In this document: positions 25,255 to 33,372 of the stretch, in pieces
Layout of the letters: each line of letters opens with the position of its first letter
Position numbering within the stretch: position 1 is the stretch's first letter
Assembly (NCBI GenBank): GCA_964472275.1
Contig: CAYYJN010000004.1
Coordinates: 1 to 64,000 of the forward strand
DNA from: JAFDVN01 sp964472275
GTDB taxonomy: Bacteria > Acidobacteriota > Holophagae > Holophagales > Holophagaceae
DNA length: 64,000 nucleotides
Direction of reading: 5' to 3'
Notes under the pieces: model-generated
What the model was told of the DNA's origin: nothing
The model's database searches: none
What the model saw: only the letters and a program-made list of their open reading frames with translations
Position numbers and translations under genes: made by a program

Positions 25255-26400
25255 TTAGTTGAGGGTTTGGGCGAGGACGGCCTGGGCGGCTTGGCCGCCG
25301 GGGCGGACGATCTTCACGCCGTGGGCGGCGAAGGCGAGTTCGAGGGCCTGGATGACCATGAGCGTGTCGAGGCCATCGGTGTAGCCGAGGTGCGCCACGC
25401 GGATCAGGTGGTCTTCCATTTCGCCCTGGCCGTTGGCGAGGCTGAGGCCGACCTTGTCGCGCAAGGATTTGAGGATGCGGCTGGAACCTTCGACGCTCAC
25501 GGCCGTGAGCGCGTCGCCCGGCGCCTTCGCGAAGAGGGGCAGGCCCCATTCGGCGAGAGCCGCGCGGAAAGCCTTCGCTTGCAGCGCGGCGTTGGCGATG
25601 AGCGCTTCCACGCCGCCTTGGGTTTCGAGCCAACGGCAGGCCGCGTCCAGGGCGGCGATGAGGCCGATGGCGGGCGTCCACGCGGTGCCGTCGCCTTCGT
25701 GGGCCTTCAGCTCGTTGCGCAGGTCGAAGTAGAAGCGGGGCAGGTGCGGCGCGTCGAGCTGGGCGAGGTAGCGCTTGGACAGGCCGAGGAAGGCGAGGCC
25801 CGGCTGCAGCGCGAGGGCCTTCTGTGAGCCGCAGACGAGGACATCGAAACCGTCCGAGAGTTTCACATCGTGGACGCCGACGCCGGTGATGGCGTCCACG
25901 AGCACGAGGGCTTCGGGCTGCGCCTCGCGCAGGATGGCGGCCATCGCCTTCACGGGGTGGCGCACGCCGGTGGAGCTTTCATGCTCCTGGACGCAGAAGG
26001 CCTTGAGCTTCGGCGCGGCCTTCACGGCGTCGCGGAAGGCATCGAGGTCGAAGGTCTCGCCGTAGGGCGCCTTCACTTCGACGACCGTGAGGCCGTAGGC
26101 TTTCGCGAGCTTGATCCAGCGCTCGCCGAACTTGCCGGCGGTGGCGACGAGCAGGGTGTCGCCGGGCGCGCATGCGTTGGCGAGGGCGGCTTCGAGGCCG
26201 CCCGTGCCGCTGCAGGAGAGGATCGCGATCTCCTCGCCTTCGTCGAGGCGGTAGAAGCAACGGAGTCCTTCGCGCGCGCTGCGGAAGAGGGCGCGGAACT
26301 CCGGCGTGCGGTGATGCACGGTCGCGAGGGATTGGGCGGCGAGACCCTCCGGCAGGAGTGGGGTGGGGCCGGGGGTCAGAAGGCGGGGCTTCAAGAGCAT
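25255..26400 (-). CDS. Class V PLP aminotransferase (serine-type)
   Basis: A 381-aa pyridoxal-phosphate enzyme of the alanine-glyoxylate/serine-pyruvate aminotransferase group. It begins 'LLTPGPTPLLPEG', typical of the family; the PLP lysine is in 'VCGSQKALALQPG' and the cofactor-binding 'CSGTGGLEAAL' is present. Start ATG 26400 is preferred over the longer frame because CAGGAGAG precedes it and the family motif starts at residue 8. It precedes serA in the same direction, so it may act as phosphoserine (or serine-glyoxylate) aminotransferase in a three-gene serine pathway. No separate serC is seen in the window. Confidence 0.85.
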   Translation of the reverse strand: MLLKPRLLTPGPTPLLPEGLAAQSLATVHHRTPEFRALFRSAREGLRCFYRLDEGEEIAILSCSGTGGLEAALANACAPGDTLLVATAGKFGERWIKLAKAYGLTVVEVKAPYGETFDLDAFRDAVKAAPKLKAFCVQEHESSTGVRHPVKAMAAILREAQPEALVLVDAITGVGVHDVKLSDGFDVLVCGSQKALALQPGLAFLGLSKRYLAQLDAPHLPRFYFDLRNELKAHEGDGTAWTPAIGLIAALDAACRWLETQGGVEALIANAALQAKAFRAALAEWGLPLFAKAPGDALTAVSVEGSSRILKSLRDKVGLSLANGQGEMEDHLIRVAHLGYTDGLDTLMVIQALELAFAAHGVKIVRPGGQAAQAVLAQTLN

Positions 26401-26498
26401 GGGCTCTCCTGACAAAAGAAAAGGGGTCGTATGAAGGGCGCGCGGCCCATTGGATGAAGCGACTACTCTGCCCGGCGCGGAGCCGGGACGCAAGGGGT

Positions 26499-26641
26499 GG
26501 CTTTCGGCTTTTGGCTTTGGGCTTTCGCTGGGCGAGACATGCGAAGGGATCGGGCGAATCCCACCATGGGCCCGCGATCACTGGGATCTCTCCGCATGGG
26601 CCGACGCCAGCAAGAGCCGAAAGCCGAAAGCCAAAGGCCTT
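26499..26641. repeat. Inverted repeat with tandem-unit arms, family C
   Basis: Arms of about 30-35 bp made of GGCTTTCGG/GGCTTTTGG units (left from 26499; right 26611-26641, ending at the stop of the next gene). Mismatches are largely transitions. The spacer half 'GCATGGGCCGACGCCAGCAA' (26595-26614) is shared with the copy at 62438-62525, so the pair are true dispersed copies. No gene occurs in 26401-26639. Confidence 0.8.
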
Positions 26642-27320
26642 AACGATCCTTCCGCTCCGTCAAATCGCGGATGAAGGCGGAATCCAGCAGCAGTTCGTTC
26701 AAGGGCAGATCCAGGGGCGCCTCCTCGATGCGGCAGCTGTCCACGAAGCTGAGGTCGGGGCGATCCCACTTCAGGATCTCGAAGGCGGCGAGCAGGCCTT
26801 CCATGCGCCGGGCCGTGGCCTGCACGAGCTTGCCTTCGCGGATGTAGAGCACGCCGGTGCGCCGCCAGCTTCGGACCGAGATGGTGCAGGTCCGCAACTC
26901 CATCTGGAGCAGCGAGAGGAAACTCTCCAGTCCAAGGCCGTGGACGGATCCGCCCTTGGGCGAATCGAGCAGGGTGCGCACATGGCGTTGGAGCCGGTCG
27001 GGCAGCACGGGCTTGGGCAGGATCCGCAGCGCGCCCAGCTCCTCCATCATTGGGTAGCGGTCCAGGTCCATCTCGCCGCTGATGACGATGACCGGCACGC
27101 CCGGTAGGCGCTCATAGAGGTGGATGAGCAACTCGTAGCCGCTCATGCGCGGCATGAGCAGGTCCGTGATGACGAGATCCACCGGCTCGCTGGCGAGGAT
27201 GGCCTTGGCCTCTTCGCCATCCTGGGCCGTGAGCACGCTCACGCCGGGGATGCCGAGAAGCGCGCGCTTCCACACCTGGAGCACGAGCCGCTCGTCGTCC
27301 ACCGCGAGGACGGTCTTCAT
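26640..27320 (-). CDS. Response regulator with C-terminal DUF4388 (PATAN) domain, copy 1
   Basis: A 226-aa protein. The receiver domain begins 'MKTVLAVDDERL', with the phosphorylated Asp in 'LVITDLLMPRMSG' and the switch Lys in 'RILPKPV'. The C-terminal half (about residues 130-220) is a DUF4388/PATAN domain with 'GLESFLSLLQMELRTCTISV' and 'TGVLYIREGKLVQAT'. It has no DNA-binding domain, so it probably acts by protein interaction. ATG 27320 is chosen because the receiver starts there and GCAGG precedes it; ATG 27365 is possible. First of three related genes in tandem. Confidence 0.85.
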   Translation of the reverse strand: MKTVLAVDDERLVLQVWKRALLGIPGVSVLTAQDGEEAKAILASEPVDLVITDLLMPRMSGYELLIHLYERLPGVPVIVISGEMDLDRYPMMEELGALRILPKPVLPDRLQRHVRTLLDSPKGGSVHGLGLESFLSLLQMELRTCTISVRSWRRTGVLYIREGKLVQATARRMEGLLAAFEILKWDRPDLSFVDSCRIEEAPLDLPLNELLLDSAFIRDLTERKDR

Positions 27321-27380
27321 CGGAGCCTGCTGGCTGGCGGACACCGGATCGCTGGGGGGCGGCATCCTCAAGAGCCTATA

Positions 27381-28064
27381 TCAATTCAGGCGCATGCGGA
27401 GGCGGGCCTTGGTCTCGATGAGGAAGGCCTCCATCGGCTGCTGGAAGGTCGCCTCCACCATGCAGGCCTCCATCATCGTCACATCCGCCCGGTCCCAGTT
27501 CAGGATCTCCTCGGCGGCCTCCGCGTCCACCTTCGCTCCGCAAGTGGCGTGGATGAGACGACCTTCCTGGAGGTAGAGCATGCCGCTCGAGCCGTTCTGG
27601 CCGTGGATGGTGAGGGTGCAGGTCTTCTTCTCCCAGAACACGAGCGAGAGGAGCGTGACGAGGTTCATGCCCCGGAAGAGGCCATCCGGCACGCGGTGGA
27701 GCAGCGCCTCCACGGCGTTCCGGAGCGGTTCCGCCTCCGGCGGCTTGGCCAGCACGCGCAGCGCGCCGAGCTCCTGGACCTTGCCGCGCTTCTCGTCATC
27801 CAGCACGCCGCTGAGGACGAGCACCGGCATCGCGGGGTAGCGGGGAATGGCGTGGGCCAGCAACTGGAAGCCGCCCATCAGGGGCATCTCCAGATCCGTC
27901 ACCAGCAGGTCCACCGCGTGGTCCCGCAGCACTTCCACGGCTTCGAGGCCGTTGGCGGCGGTGAGCACCTTGCGCTCCGGCCCTTCCAGCGCCCGCTTGA
28001 CCACCAGCAGGGTGAGGCGGTCGTCATCCACGGCCAGGATGGTTTTCGAGGCGGTCTCGGTCAC
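27381..28064 (-). CDS. Response regulator with DUF4388 (PATAN) domain, copy 2
   Basis: A 227-aa paralogue of its two neighbours. Receiver: 'TILAVDDDRLTLLVV', Asp in 'LLVTDLEMPLMGGFQLL', Lys in 'RVLAKPPE'. DUF4388 domain: 'GMNLVTLLSLVFWEKKTCTL' and 'SGMLYLQEGRLIHAT'. It begins with GTG, with AAGGATC upstream. The separate 59-aa gene lies between this copy and copy 3. No output DNA-binding domain is present. The tandem arrangement points to local duplication followed by divergence. Confidence 0.85.
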   Translation of the reverse strand: MTETASKTILAVDDDRLTLLVVKRALEGPERKVLTAANGLEAVEVLRDHAVDLLVTDLEMPLMGGFQLLAHAIPRYPAMPVLVLSGVLDDEKRGKVQELGALRVLAKPPEAEPLRNAVEALLHRVPDGLFRGMNLVTLLSLVFWEKKTCTLTIHGQNGSSGMLYLQEGRLIHATCGAKVDAEAAEEILNWDRADVTMMEACMVEATFQQPMEAFLIETKARLRMRLN

Positions 28065-28105
28065 GGAAGGATCCTTCCCGGGAGAATATCAGGCCCGGGA
28101 GAAAA

Positions 28106-28285
28106 TCAGGGACCGCCGCGAGACGCGCGCAGGCGCTCCACCAGCCCTTCCAGCCGATCCAGCAACAGGTCAATGTCCGGATCGAGCAGGCCCGGGCTGC
28201 CGCCCGAGGCGGCTTCGTTGGCGAGGGCGACGGCCAAGTGCTCCAAGCGGCGAAGGCGGCTTTCGTGGACTTCGGACTCGGGCAT
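28106..28285 (-). CDS. Small (59 aa) leucine-rich helical protein
   Basis: A short frame, ATG 28285 to TGA 28106, with GGAGG 6 bp upstream. The protein runs from MPESEVHESRLRRLEHLA to LVERLRASRGGP, rich in Leu, Arg and Glu with heptad-like spacing (about residues 8-24 and 34-55), so a short coiled coil is likely. It lies between two response-regulator genes in the same direction. I do not recognise it. Codon choice matches its neighbours (GAC ATT GAC for Asp-Ile-Asp). It may be a partner or scaffold of the regulators. Confidence 0.6.
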   Translation of the reverse strand: MPESEVHESRLRRLEHLAVALANEAASGGSPGLLDPDIDLLLDRLEGLVERLRASRGGP

Positions 28286-28303
28286 GGGCGCCTCCGGGAT
28301 GGC

Positions 28304-28987
28304 TTAAGCGTGATGCTCGTCCCGTCGCATCGCCAGTTCCATTTGCAATTCCTCGGCACTCAGGCGGAAAACCGGCGCGACGCGGCAGGTGTCCACGAAT
28401 TCGACGGAAGGCTCGGGCCACGCGCAGAGCGTGAAAGCGGCCTCCAAACCGTCCTGATCCGGAACTTCCGCCTGCACCAGGTGGCCGTTCTGGATGTAGA
28501 GGCGGCCGAGCAGATCTCCCGAGTGGACGGTGACCGTCGCGGTGCGGCCTTCCCACTGGAGCAGTTGCAGCAGGCTCGGCAGCGGCACGCCCCGGGTCAG
28601 GTTCAAGGGCCGATTCCGCACTGCGTAGATCTGACGGGCCAGCAGCTCGTAGTCCGGCGGCTTGGCGTGGATGTGGAGGCAGCCGCTGGAAAGGGCCGGG
28701 TCGCGGCGGATGGGATCGGGGTTCGCGCTGAGCACGAAGATGGGCAGGCCCGGGTAGCGCGTCGAGATCTCCGCGATGAGCTGGAAGCCGTCCATGACCG
28801 GCATCTGGAGATCCGTCACCACCGCGTCCACCGGTTCGCGGCGCAGCAGGTCGAGCGCCTCCTGGCCGTTGGTGGCGCCGAGGGCGCGGAAACGGCCAGA
28901 CGCCTCCACCGCCGCGGTTTGGATCCGCTGAGTGGCGGGGCTGTCCTCCACGAGCAGGACGGTCAAGGCGCGAGGCCGGAACTCCAT
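28304..28987 (-). CDS. Response regulator with DUF4388 (PATAN) domain, copy 3
   Basis: A 227-aa protein, upstream-most of the three paralogues. Receiver: 'VLLVEDSPATQRIQ', Asp in 'AVVTDLQMPVMDGFQLI', Lys in 'HIHAKPPD'. DUF4388 domain: 'GVPLPSLLQLLQWEGRTATV' and 'LGRLYIQNGHLVQAE'. Each copy keeps the receiver catalytic set, so all three should be phosphorylatable. No cognate kinase gene is in the window. Confidence 0.85.
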   Translation of the reverse strand: MEFRPRALTVLLVEDSPATQRIQTAAVEASGRFRALGATNGQEALDLLRREPVDAVVTDLQMPVMDGFQLIAEISTRYPGLPIFVLSANPDPIRRDPALSSGCLHIHAKPPDYELLARQIYAVRNRPLNLTRGVPLPSLLQLLQWEGRTATVTVHSGDLLGRLYIQNGHLVQAEVPDQDGLEAAFTLCAWPEPSVEFVDTCRVAPVFRLSAEELQMELAMRRDEHHA

Positions 28988-29038
28988 GGGAAAAGCATGA
29001 CCTTGGCCTTGGTTTTATTCCTAGCCCCTTTTCGCGCC

Positions 29039-30301
29039 CTACCGTTCCTCGCCCTTCTTCACTTTGCGTTTGGGCGCGGGTTCCTTCGCCACCACCGCCG
29101 CCGCGTCGGTCGCGTCCTGGGGATGGTCCTGGCGCCACTTCACGCTCCAGGCGGGCAGCTCGTAGTCCTCGAAGCCGCGCAGCTTGCGGTCCTGAGCCTC
29201 CAGCGTCTGGAGCATGGCGTCGCGGATGTCCGCGGGCTTGGGCGCGCCCTGGCCTTCCCAGATGGGCTCCTGGAAGTACTTGCGGAGGGTGGCTTCCGCG
29301 GGCTTGTTCCAGGGCGCGTAGGTGCGGTCGCCGGGGCCGCCGGGCACGACGCCCGGCTTCAGCCGCTCGCCGTAGAGGTAGTAGAAGACCGCCGAGCCAT
29401 CGCTCCAGTTGCGGAGCACGCTGAAGGCGCCCTTGAGCAGTTCATCCTGCAATTGCGGGTCGGCGGGCTTGTCCGTGCGGAAGTCCCACGGTCCCACATG
29501 GGCGTGGGCGACGCTCGGGTAGCCCACCTCCGTGATCATCACGGGGCGGCCGAAGCGGGCCTGGAGCACGCGGGCCTTCTCCACGATCCACCACCACTCG
29601 TCCACGATGGCCTGATGGGGCGGGTACTCGTCGTACTTGGCGATGGGGTCGTAGGTGTTCATGCCGATCACATCGAGGCAATCGCCGAAGGTGAAGCTGT
29701 CGTGGGCGTCGAAGTTGACGCTGTAGACGACCTTGCCGGAGTAGACGCCGCGCACCTTCTGGATGAGCGCGCACCAGGAGTTGCGGAAGGGGTGCGTCGT
29801 CGCCATCTCCGTGCCCACGCTGTACCACTCCACGCCGCCCCGCTGCGCGAGCGCGGCGAGGTGGACATTGAAGGCCGTGTAGCTCTTCCACCAGGCGTCC
29901 CAGTGGTCCGGGCGGATGTTGCCCCGCCACCACTTCGCGTTGTCCGCCTCGTCCTTGATGTTGATGGTGGGGAAGAACATGATCCGCAAGTCGCGCGCCC
30001 GAGCCTCCCGGAAGGTGCGCAAGAGCGCTTCATCCGTGGGGCTCGAAGTCGGGTGACGGCGGATCTCGTCGGCGTGACCCGAGTCCATGCGGTAGATGGC
30101 CTGCACGCTCACACAGGTGGCGCCGCTCGCCGCGATGCGGTCCAGCTCCGCCGAATAGTCGTAGTCCGGCACGCCCGCGTAAAGCCCCAGCACCATGCCG
30201 CGCGGTTGAGGCACCAGCTTCACGATTCTGACATGGCGGACGATGAGGAAGGTCGCGGGCACCGCCAGCAGCGATGCCCATGCGATCACGCGGCGGATCA
30301 T
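29039..30301 (-). CDS. Glycoside hydrolase-like TIM-barrel protein (GH113-like)
   Basis: A 420-aa protein with a single N-terminal hydrophobic helix (residues 4-22), so it is exported or anchored. The barrel region includes 'WYSVGTEM', with Glu at the acid/base position, and 'VMITEVGYPS', with Glu at the nucleophile position, as in GH113 beta-mannanase-type enzymes. The C-terminal 40 residues are polar and Lys-rich ('PAPKRKVKKGEER'). GGAG lies upstream of ATG 30301. The substrate is not predictable from sequence alone; the neighbours give no carbohydrate context. Confidence 0.7.
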   Translation of the reverse strand: MIRRVIAWASLLAVPATFLIVRHVRIVKLVPQPRGMVLGLYAGVPDYDYSAELDRIAASGATCVSVQAIYRMDSGHADEIRRHPTSSPTDEALLRTFREARARDLRIMFFPTINIKDEADNAKWWRGNIRPDHWDAWWKSYTAFNVHLAALAQRGGVEWYSVGTEMATTHPFRNSWCALIQKVRGVYSGKVVYSVNFDAHDSFTFGDCLDVIGMNTYDPIAKYDEYPPHQAIVDEWWWIVEKARVLQARFGRPVMITEVGYPSVAHAHVGPWDFRTDKPADPQLQDELLKGAFSVLRNWSDGSAVFYYLYGERLKPGVVPGGPGDRTYAPWNKPAEATLRKYFQEPIWEGQGAPKPADIRDAMLQTLEAQDRKLRGFEDYELPAWSVKWRQDHPQDATDAAAVVAKEPAPKRKVKKGEER

Positions 30302-30345
30302 GGGCGCTCCGAACCTTTCACGGTATCAGGCGGGAAGAACAACTG

Positions 30346-30436
30346 AACCACGGAGACCCAGAGACACAGAGACACAGAGACTCGCGGACGATCGGTGCCC
30401 ATCGCTGTCCATCGCCGTCCATCGGTGGCGGTGGTT
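30346..30436. repeat. Composite tandem-unit element with unlike arms, family F
   Basis: The left part is AACCACGG followed by GAGACACAGA-type units (30346-30381). The right part, read on the minus strand, also begins AACCACCG and continues with CGATGGACGG-type units (30385-30436). Both outer ends match over 6 bp as an inverted AACCAC, but the arms carry different units and do not pair. It lies between the GH113-like and CNNM genes, 3' of the latter. Confidence 0.6.
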
Positions 30437-30437
30437 G

Positions 30438-31688
30438 CTATGGCTTCGCCCGCTCGACGCGCACCTGGATCACCTTCGGGCCTTCCATGCGCAGCACGGT
30501 GAGGCGGGCGCCGTCCTCGGTGACGGTGTCGCGCACCTTGGGCACGCGGCCCAGGCGGGCCATGACAAGGCCTCCGACCGTGTCGAAGCCATCCCGCTCC
30601 CACGCCAGGTCGAGGGCGGACGCCACATCCTCCACATGGGCCTGGCCCGAGACGAGCCACATGCCCTCCCCGACCCGCTCGATTTCCGACGCGCCCGGCT
30701 CTTCCAGGATTTCGCCAAAGACTTCATCCAGCAGATCGCCGAGGGTGACGAGCCCCGCGATGGATCCGAACTCATCCACCACCACCGCGAGGCCGATGCG
30801 GGCGCGCTGCATTTCGCGGAGCACTTCGCCCGCGGGCTTGCTCTCGGGCACGAAGAGCGGCGGCTTCATCAGTTGCCGCACCGTCGCCTTGGAATCGTCC
30901 GGCTGGCCGAGCAGATCCTTGAGGCGCAGCACGCCCACGACCTTGTCGAGGCGGCCCTCGAAGACCGGGACGCGGCTCCGGCCGCTTTGCTGGAAGGCGG
31001 CCCAGGCCGCGTCCAGCGAGGCCTCGACGGGGATCGCGTGCATGGCCGTGCGGGGCGTCATCACCTCGCGCACCACCGTATCGCCCAGGGAGACCACATT
31101 GCGGATGAGCTCGCGGTCCTCGGCTTCGAGGATGCCCTCGGCTTCGCCTTCCTGAAGGAGGGCCGTGACGGCTTCGTCGGTGGGCTCCTCATCCTCGTCG
31201 TCATCGTCCTGGGCTTCATGGCGGCGGGCCACGGCGCGGGCCAGCGGTGCGATGAGCGGCGCGAGGGCGCGCTGGGGCAGGTCGAACCAGGGGAAGAGGC
31301 GATCCAGCCAGCCCGCGGGATCCGCCGCCACCAGCAAGGAAGGGAGCATCAAGTCGAAGAGCGCGAGGTAGAGGACCGTCACCGCGGCGAGGACCCAAAG
31401 CCGCCCCGGCAGCGCGTCCGCCACGGGCCACGCGGCGAGGAAGAGCAGAGCCAGCAGCAGCGCGTTCCAGAAACGCAGCGAGAGCCCGAGCAGGCGGGGC
31501 TGGGCGAGCAGGTGCGCGAGCCTCGCGTGGCGGAAGGCCTCCTCCTCCAGCAGCAGCCGCCGCTGGAGGGAGGGCAGGGCGTTGTACGCCGCGAGCATCG
31601 CCGCCATCAGCGCCCGGTAAAGCGCCAGCAGGATCAGGGCGGCGGCCACCCAGAAGGAGATGTCGCTGCTACTGCTCGGGTCGGTCAC
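30438..31688 (-). CDS. CNNM/CorC-type membrane protein with CBS domains
   Basis: A 416-aa protein with an N-terminal CNNM transmembrane domain (about residues 10-150, three to four helices), a Bateman module of two CBS domains (about 205-330; 'VREVMTPRTAMHAIP', 'VVVDEFGSIAGLVTLGDLLDE') and a C-terminal CorC_HlyC domain. The family is linked to Mg2+/Co2+ export or resistance, with adenine nucleotide sensing by CBS domains. An acidic linker (QDDDDEDEE) sits before the CBS part. The older name 'hemolysin' is not supported functionally. Confidence 0.85.
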   Translation of the reverse strand: MTDPSSSSDISFWVAAALILLALYRALMAAMLAAYNALPSLQRRLLLEEEAFRHARLAHLLAQPRLLGLSLRFWNALLLALLFLAAWPVADALPGRLWVLAAVTVLYLALFDLMLPSLLVAADPAGWLDRLFPWFDLPQRALAPLIAPLARAVARRHEAQDDDDEDEEPTDEAVTALLQEGEAEGILEAEDRELIRNVVSLGDTVVREVMTPRTAMHAIPVEASLDAAWAAFQQSGRSRVPVFEGRLDKVVGVLRLKDLLGQPDDSKATVRQLMKPPLFVPESKPAGEVLREMQRARIGLAVVVDEFGSIAGLVTLGDLLDEVFGEILEEPGASEIERVGEGMWLVSGQAHVEDVASALDLAWERDGFDTVGGLVMARLGRVPKVRDTVTEDGARLTVLRMEGPKVIQVRVERAKP

Positions 31689-31699
31689 TTGGAAAGGGT

Positions 31700-31810
31700 A
31701 TCAGGCGTCGGGCTTCAGGCGTCAGGCGTCAGGCTTCGGGCCGAGGTGCATCGGGAACGCAGGGCCATGTGTGTGAGGCTCACATGGGGGGCTGACGCCT
31801 GAGGCCCGCG
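31700..31810. repeat. Inverted repeat with tandem-unit arms, family A (second copy)
   Basis: The left arm (31700-31741) is TCAGGCGTCGGGC-type units in tandem; the right arm (31791-31810) is a shorter inverted copy. The spacer holds a separate perfect 7-bp hairpin, CCATGTG (31765-31771) with CACATGG (31781-31787). The unit is the same as at 1303-1415. It lies three bases past the stop of the acyltransferase-like gene. Confidence 0.8.
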
Positions 31811-31812
31811 CG

Positions 31813-33282
31813 TCAGCGCGCGAGGATCTGCTCGCGGATCTTCGCCTTGGCGGTGTCGTTGAGTTTGATGCCGCGGGCGGCGGCTTCGGCAAAGTATTCG
31901 TCCGGGTTCCGGCAGAGGCCGTCCGGCGTGGTCGGCAGGCCCTTCCGCTCGCGGGCGTTGTTGAGGAACACATAGGGCTCCCGCGCCAGTTCGGGGCTGC
32001 GCAGGTAATGGCGGAAGGTCCACCAGTTGCCGCATAGGAACCACAGGGCGAGCGCGCTCACGGCGAGGCGCTGCAGCTCCTTCATGCGCGGCGGCGTCTG
32101 GCGCACGCGCTGCCACCAGAGCGCGAAGCCCAGCGAGATGGCGATCGTCAGCGCGGCCATGGAAAGCGTGAAGGCCCAACCCTGACTGTTCCACTGCCAG
32201 CCCATGAGGTCCATCACCGGCTGGGACAGCATCACGCCGAAGATGAGGTTGAGGTGGAACATGTAGATGAGCAGCGACTCCTGGCTGGCGCTCGCGAAAA
32301 TGTTGGCGCCCTTCCACCGCGGACGGAGGCGCTCCACCGCGCCCATCGCGGAACCCGCGAGGCAGATCCAGCCCAGGCGCTCGGCCACGGATGGCAAGGT
32401 CGTGTTGCCCATCACCTGCAACTCGTTCCAGGTGAACGACCCGTAGCGGGTCTGGTCGAACCACACGCCGTTCACCTGCACCCAATGGCCGCCCCAGAGG
32501 ATGCCTTCCTTCGTCGCGTGGCCCGCCAGCAGGAGGACGAGGCCGAAGATGGCCAACGCCAGGAGGAAGCGTCCTTCCGTCCAGCGCGCGCGGCCCTCGC
32601 CATCCGCTTCCTGCCGGGCGAAGCGGTAGGCGCCGCCGAGGAAGGCGCCGAAGGCGACGAAGGACAGCCATGGAAAGAGCGGGAAGAGCGCTTGCACGCC
32701 GCGATCCACATTGCCGTTGAAGAAGCCGCGGATGGGCAGCCAGAGCCCGTCCGCCACGCCATGGGCCCAGAGGAAGGGCGACACGAGCGGGATGTAAAGC
32801 GCGAGGCCGAGTGCGACCCAGGTGACGACCCGCGGCCGCCGGATGAGCCGGGCGACTCCTTGCAGCACGAGCAGGGAGAAGATGATGCACTGGAGCACAT
32901 CCAGCTTGAACAGCTCGCGCCATTTCTGCGCCGTCGCCAGCACCGTCCAATCCGCCAGCGTGAGCCCCGGCGCGTGGAGCGCGTAGGCGCAGGCGAGGAT
33001 GAAGAGGTAGCGCCGCATCGTGTCCTTGAAGGGCTTGATGGCCCCGTCCTTGCGGAAGGTGGACACGACGAGGCTGAAGCCCGCCGCCGTGAGGAAGCTC
33101 GGCGCGACGAGTCCATTCAGGTAGTTCAGCCATTCCGGCCTGGATTTCAGGTCCAGCCACACATTGGTGGAATGGACCTCGATCATCACGAGGATGGCCC
33201 AGCCGCGGAGCTGGTCCACCCAGTCGCAACGCGAGGCGGGGGCGCGGTCGGCCGCGGGATCAGGGGTGGCGACGGATTCCAT
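31813..33282 (-). CDS. Acyltransferase-like polytopic membrane protein
   Basis: A 489-aa integral membrane protein with about ten to eleven hydrophobic segments. The start region 'WVDQLRGWAILVMIEVHSTN' matches the RG...H pattern of acyltransferase-3/OpgC/DUF1624-type enzymes that modify envelope glycans. The 'LNGLVAPSFLTAAGFSLV' helix pair is also typical. The C-terminal 100 residues are soluble and end in 'IKLNDTAKAKIREQILAR'. It is divergent from the amino-acid permease, with 90 bp between the starts. Substrate unknown. Confidence 0.7.
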   Translation of the reverse strand: MESVATPDPAADRAPASRCDWVDQLRGWAILVMIEVHSTNVWLDLKSRPEWLNYLNGLVAPSFLTAAGFSLVVSTFRKDGAIKPFKDTMRRYLFILACAYALHAPGLTLADWTVLATAQKWRELFKLDVLQCIIFSLLVLQGVARLIRRPRVVTWVALGLALYIPLVSPFLWAHGVADGLWLPIRGFFNGNVDRGVQALFPLFPWLSFVAFGAFLGGAYRFARQEADGEGRARWTEGRFLLALAIFGLVLLLAGHATKEGILWGGHWVQVNGVWFDQTRYGSFTWNELQVMGNTTLPSVAERLGWICLAGSAMGAVERLRPRWKGANIFASASQESLLIYMFHLNLIFGVMLSQPVMDLMGWQWNSQGWAFTLSMAALTIAISLGFALWWQRVRQTPPRMKELQRLAVSALALWFLCGNWWTFRHYLRSPELAREPYVFLNNARERKGLPTTPDGLCRNPDEYFAEAAARGIKLNDTAKAKIREQILAR

Positions 33283-33372
33283 GGGGGCCAGCTTACTGGA
33301 GTCCCCTGGCGGAAAAGACCTCGTTTCCTGATACAGTCTCCCGATTACCTGGACTCAACATCGGGAGCCCCC

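Noticed and set aside
29442..30281. Alternative minus-strand frames within the GH113-like gene
   Set aside because: Overlapping frames with Arg/Pro-rich composition; the listed frame alone has the SVGTEM and TEVGYPS motifs and a signal helix.
32254..33372. Upstream extension of the amino-acid permease by 373 codons
   Set aside because: It runs antisense to the acyltransferase-like gene and lacks permease similarity; ATG 33373 has a ribosome-binding site and begins the family sequence.
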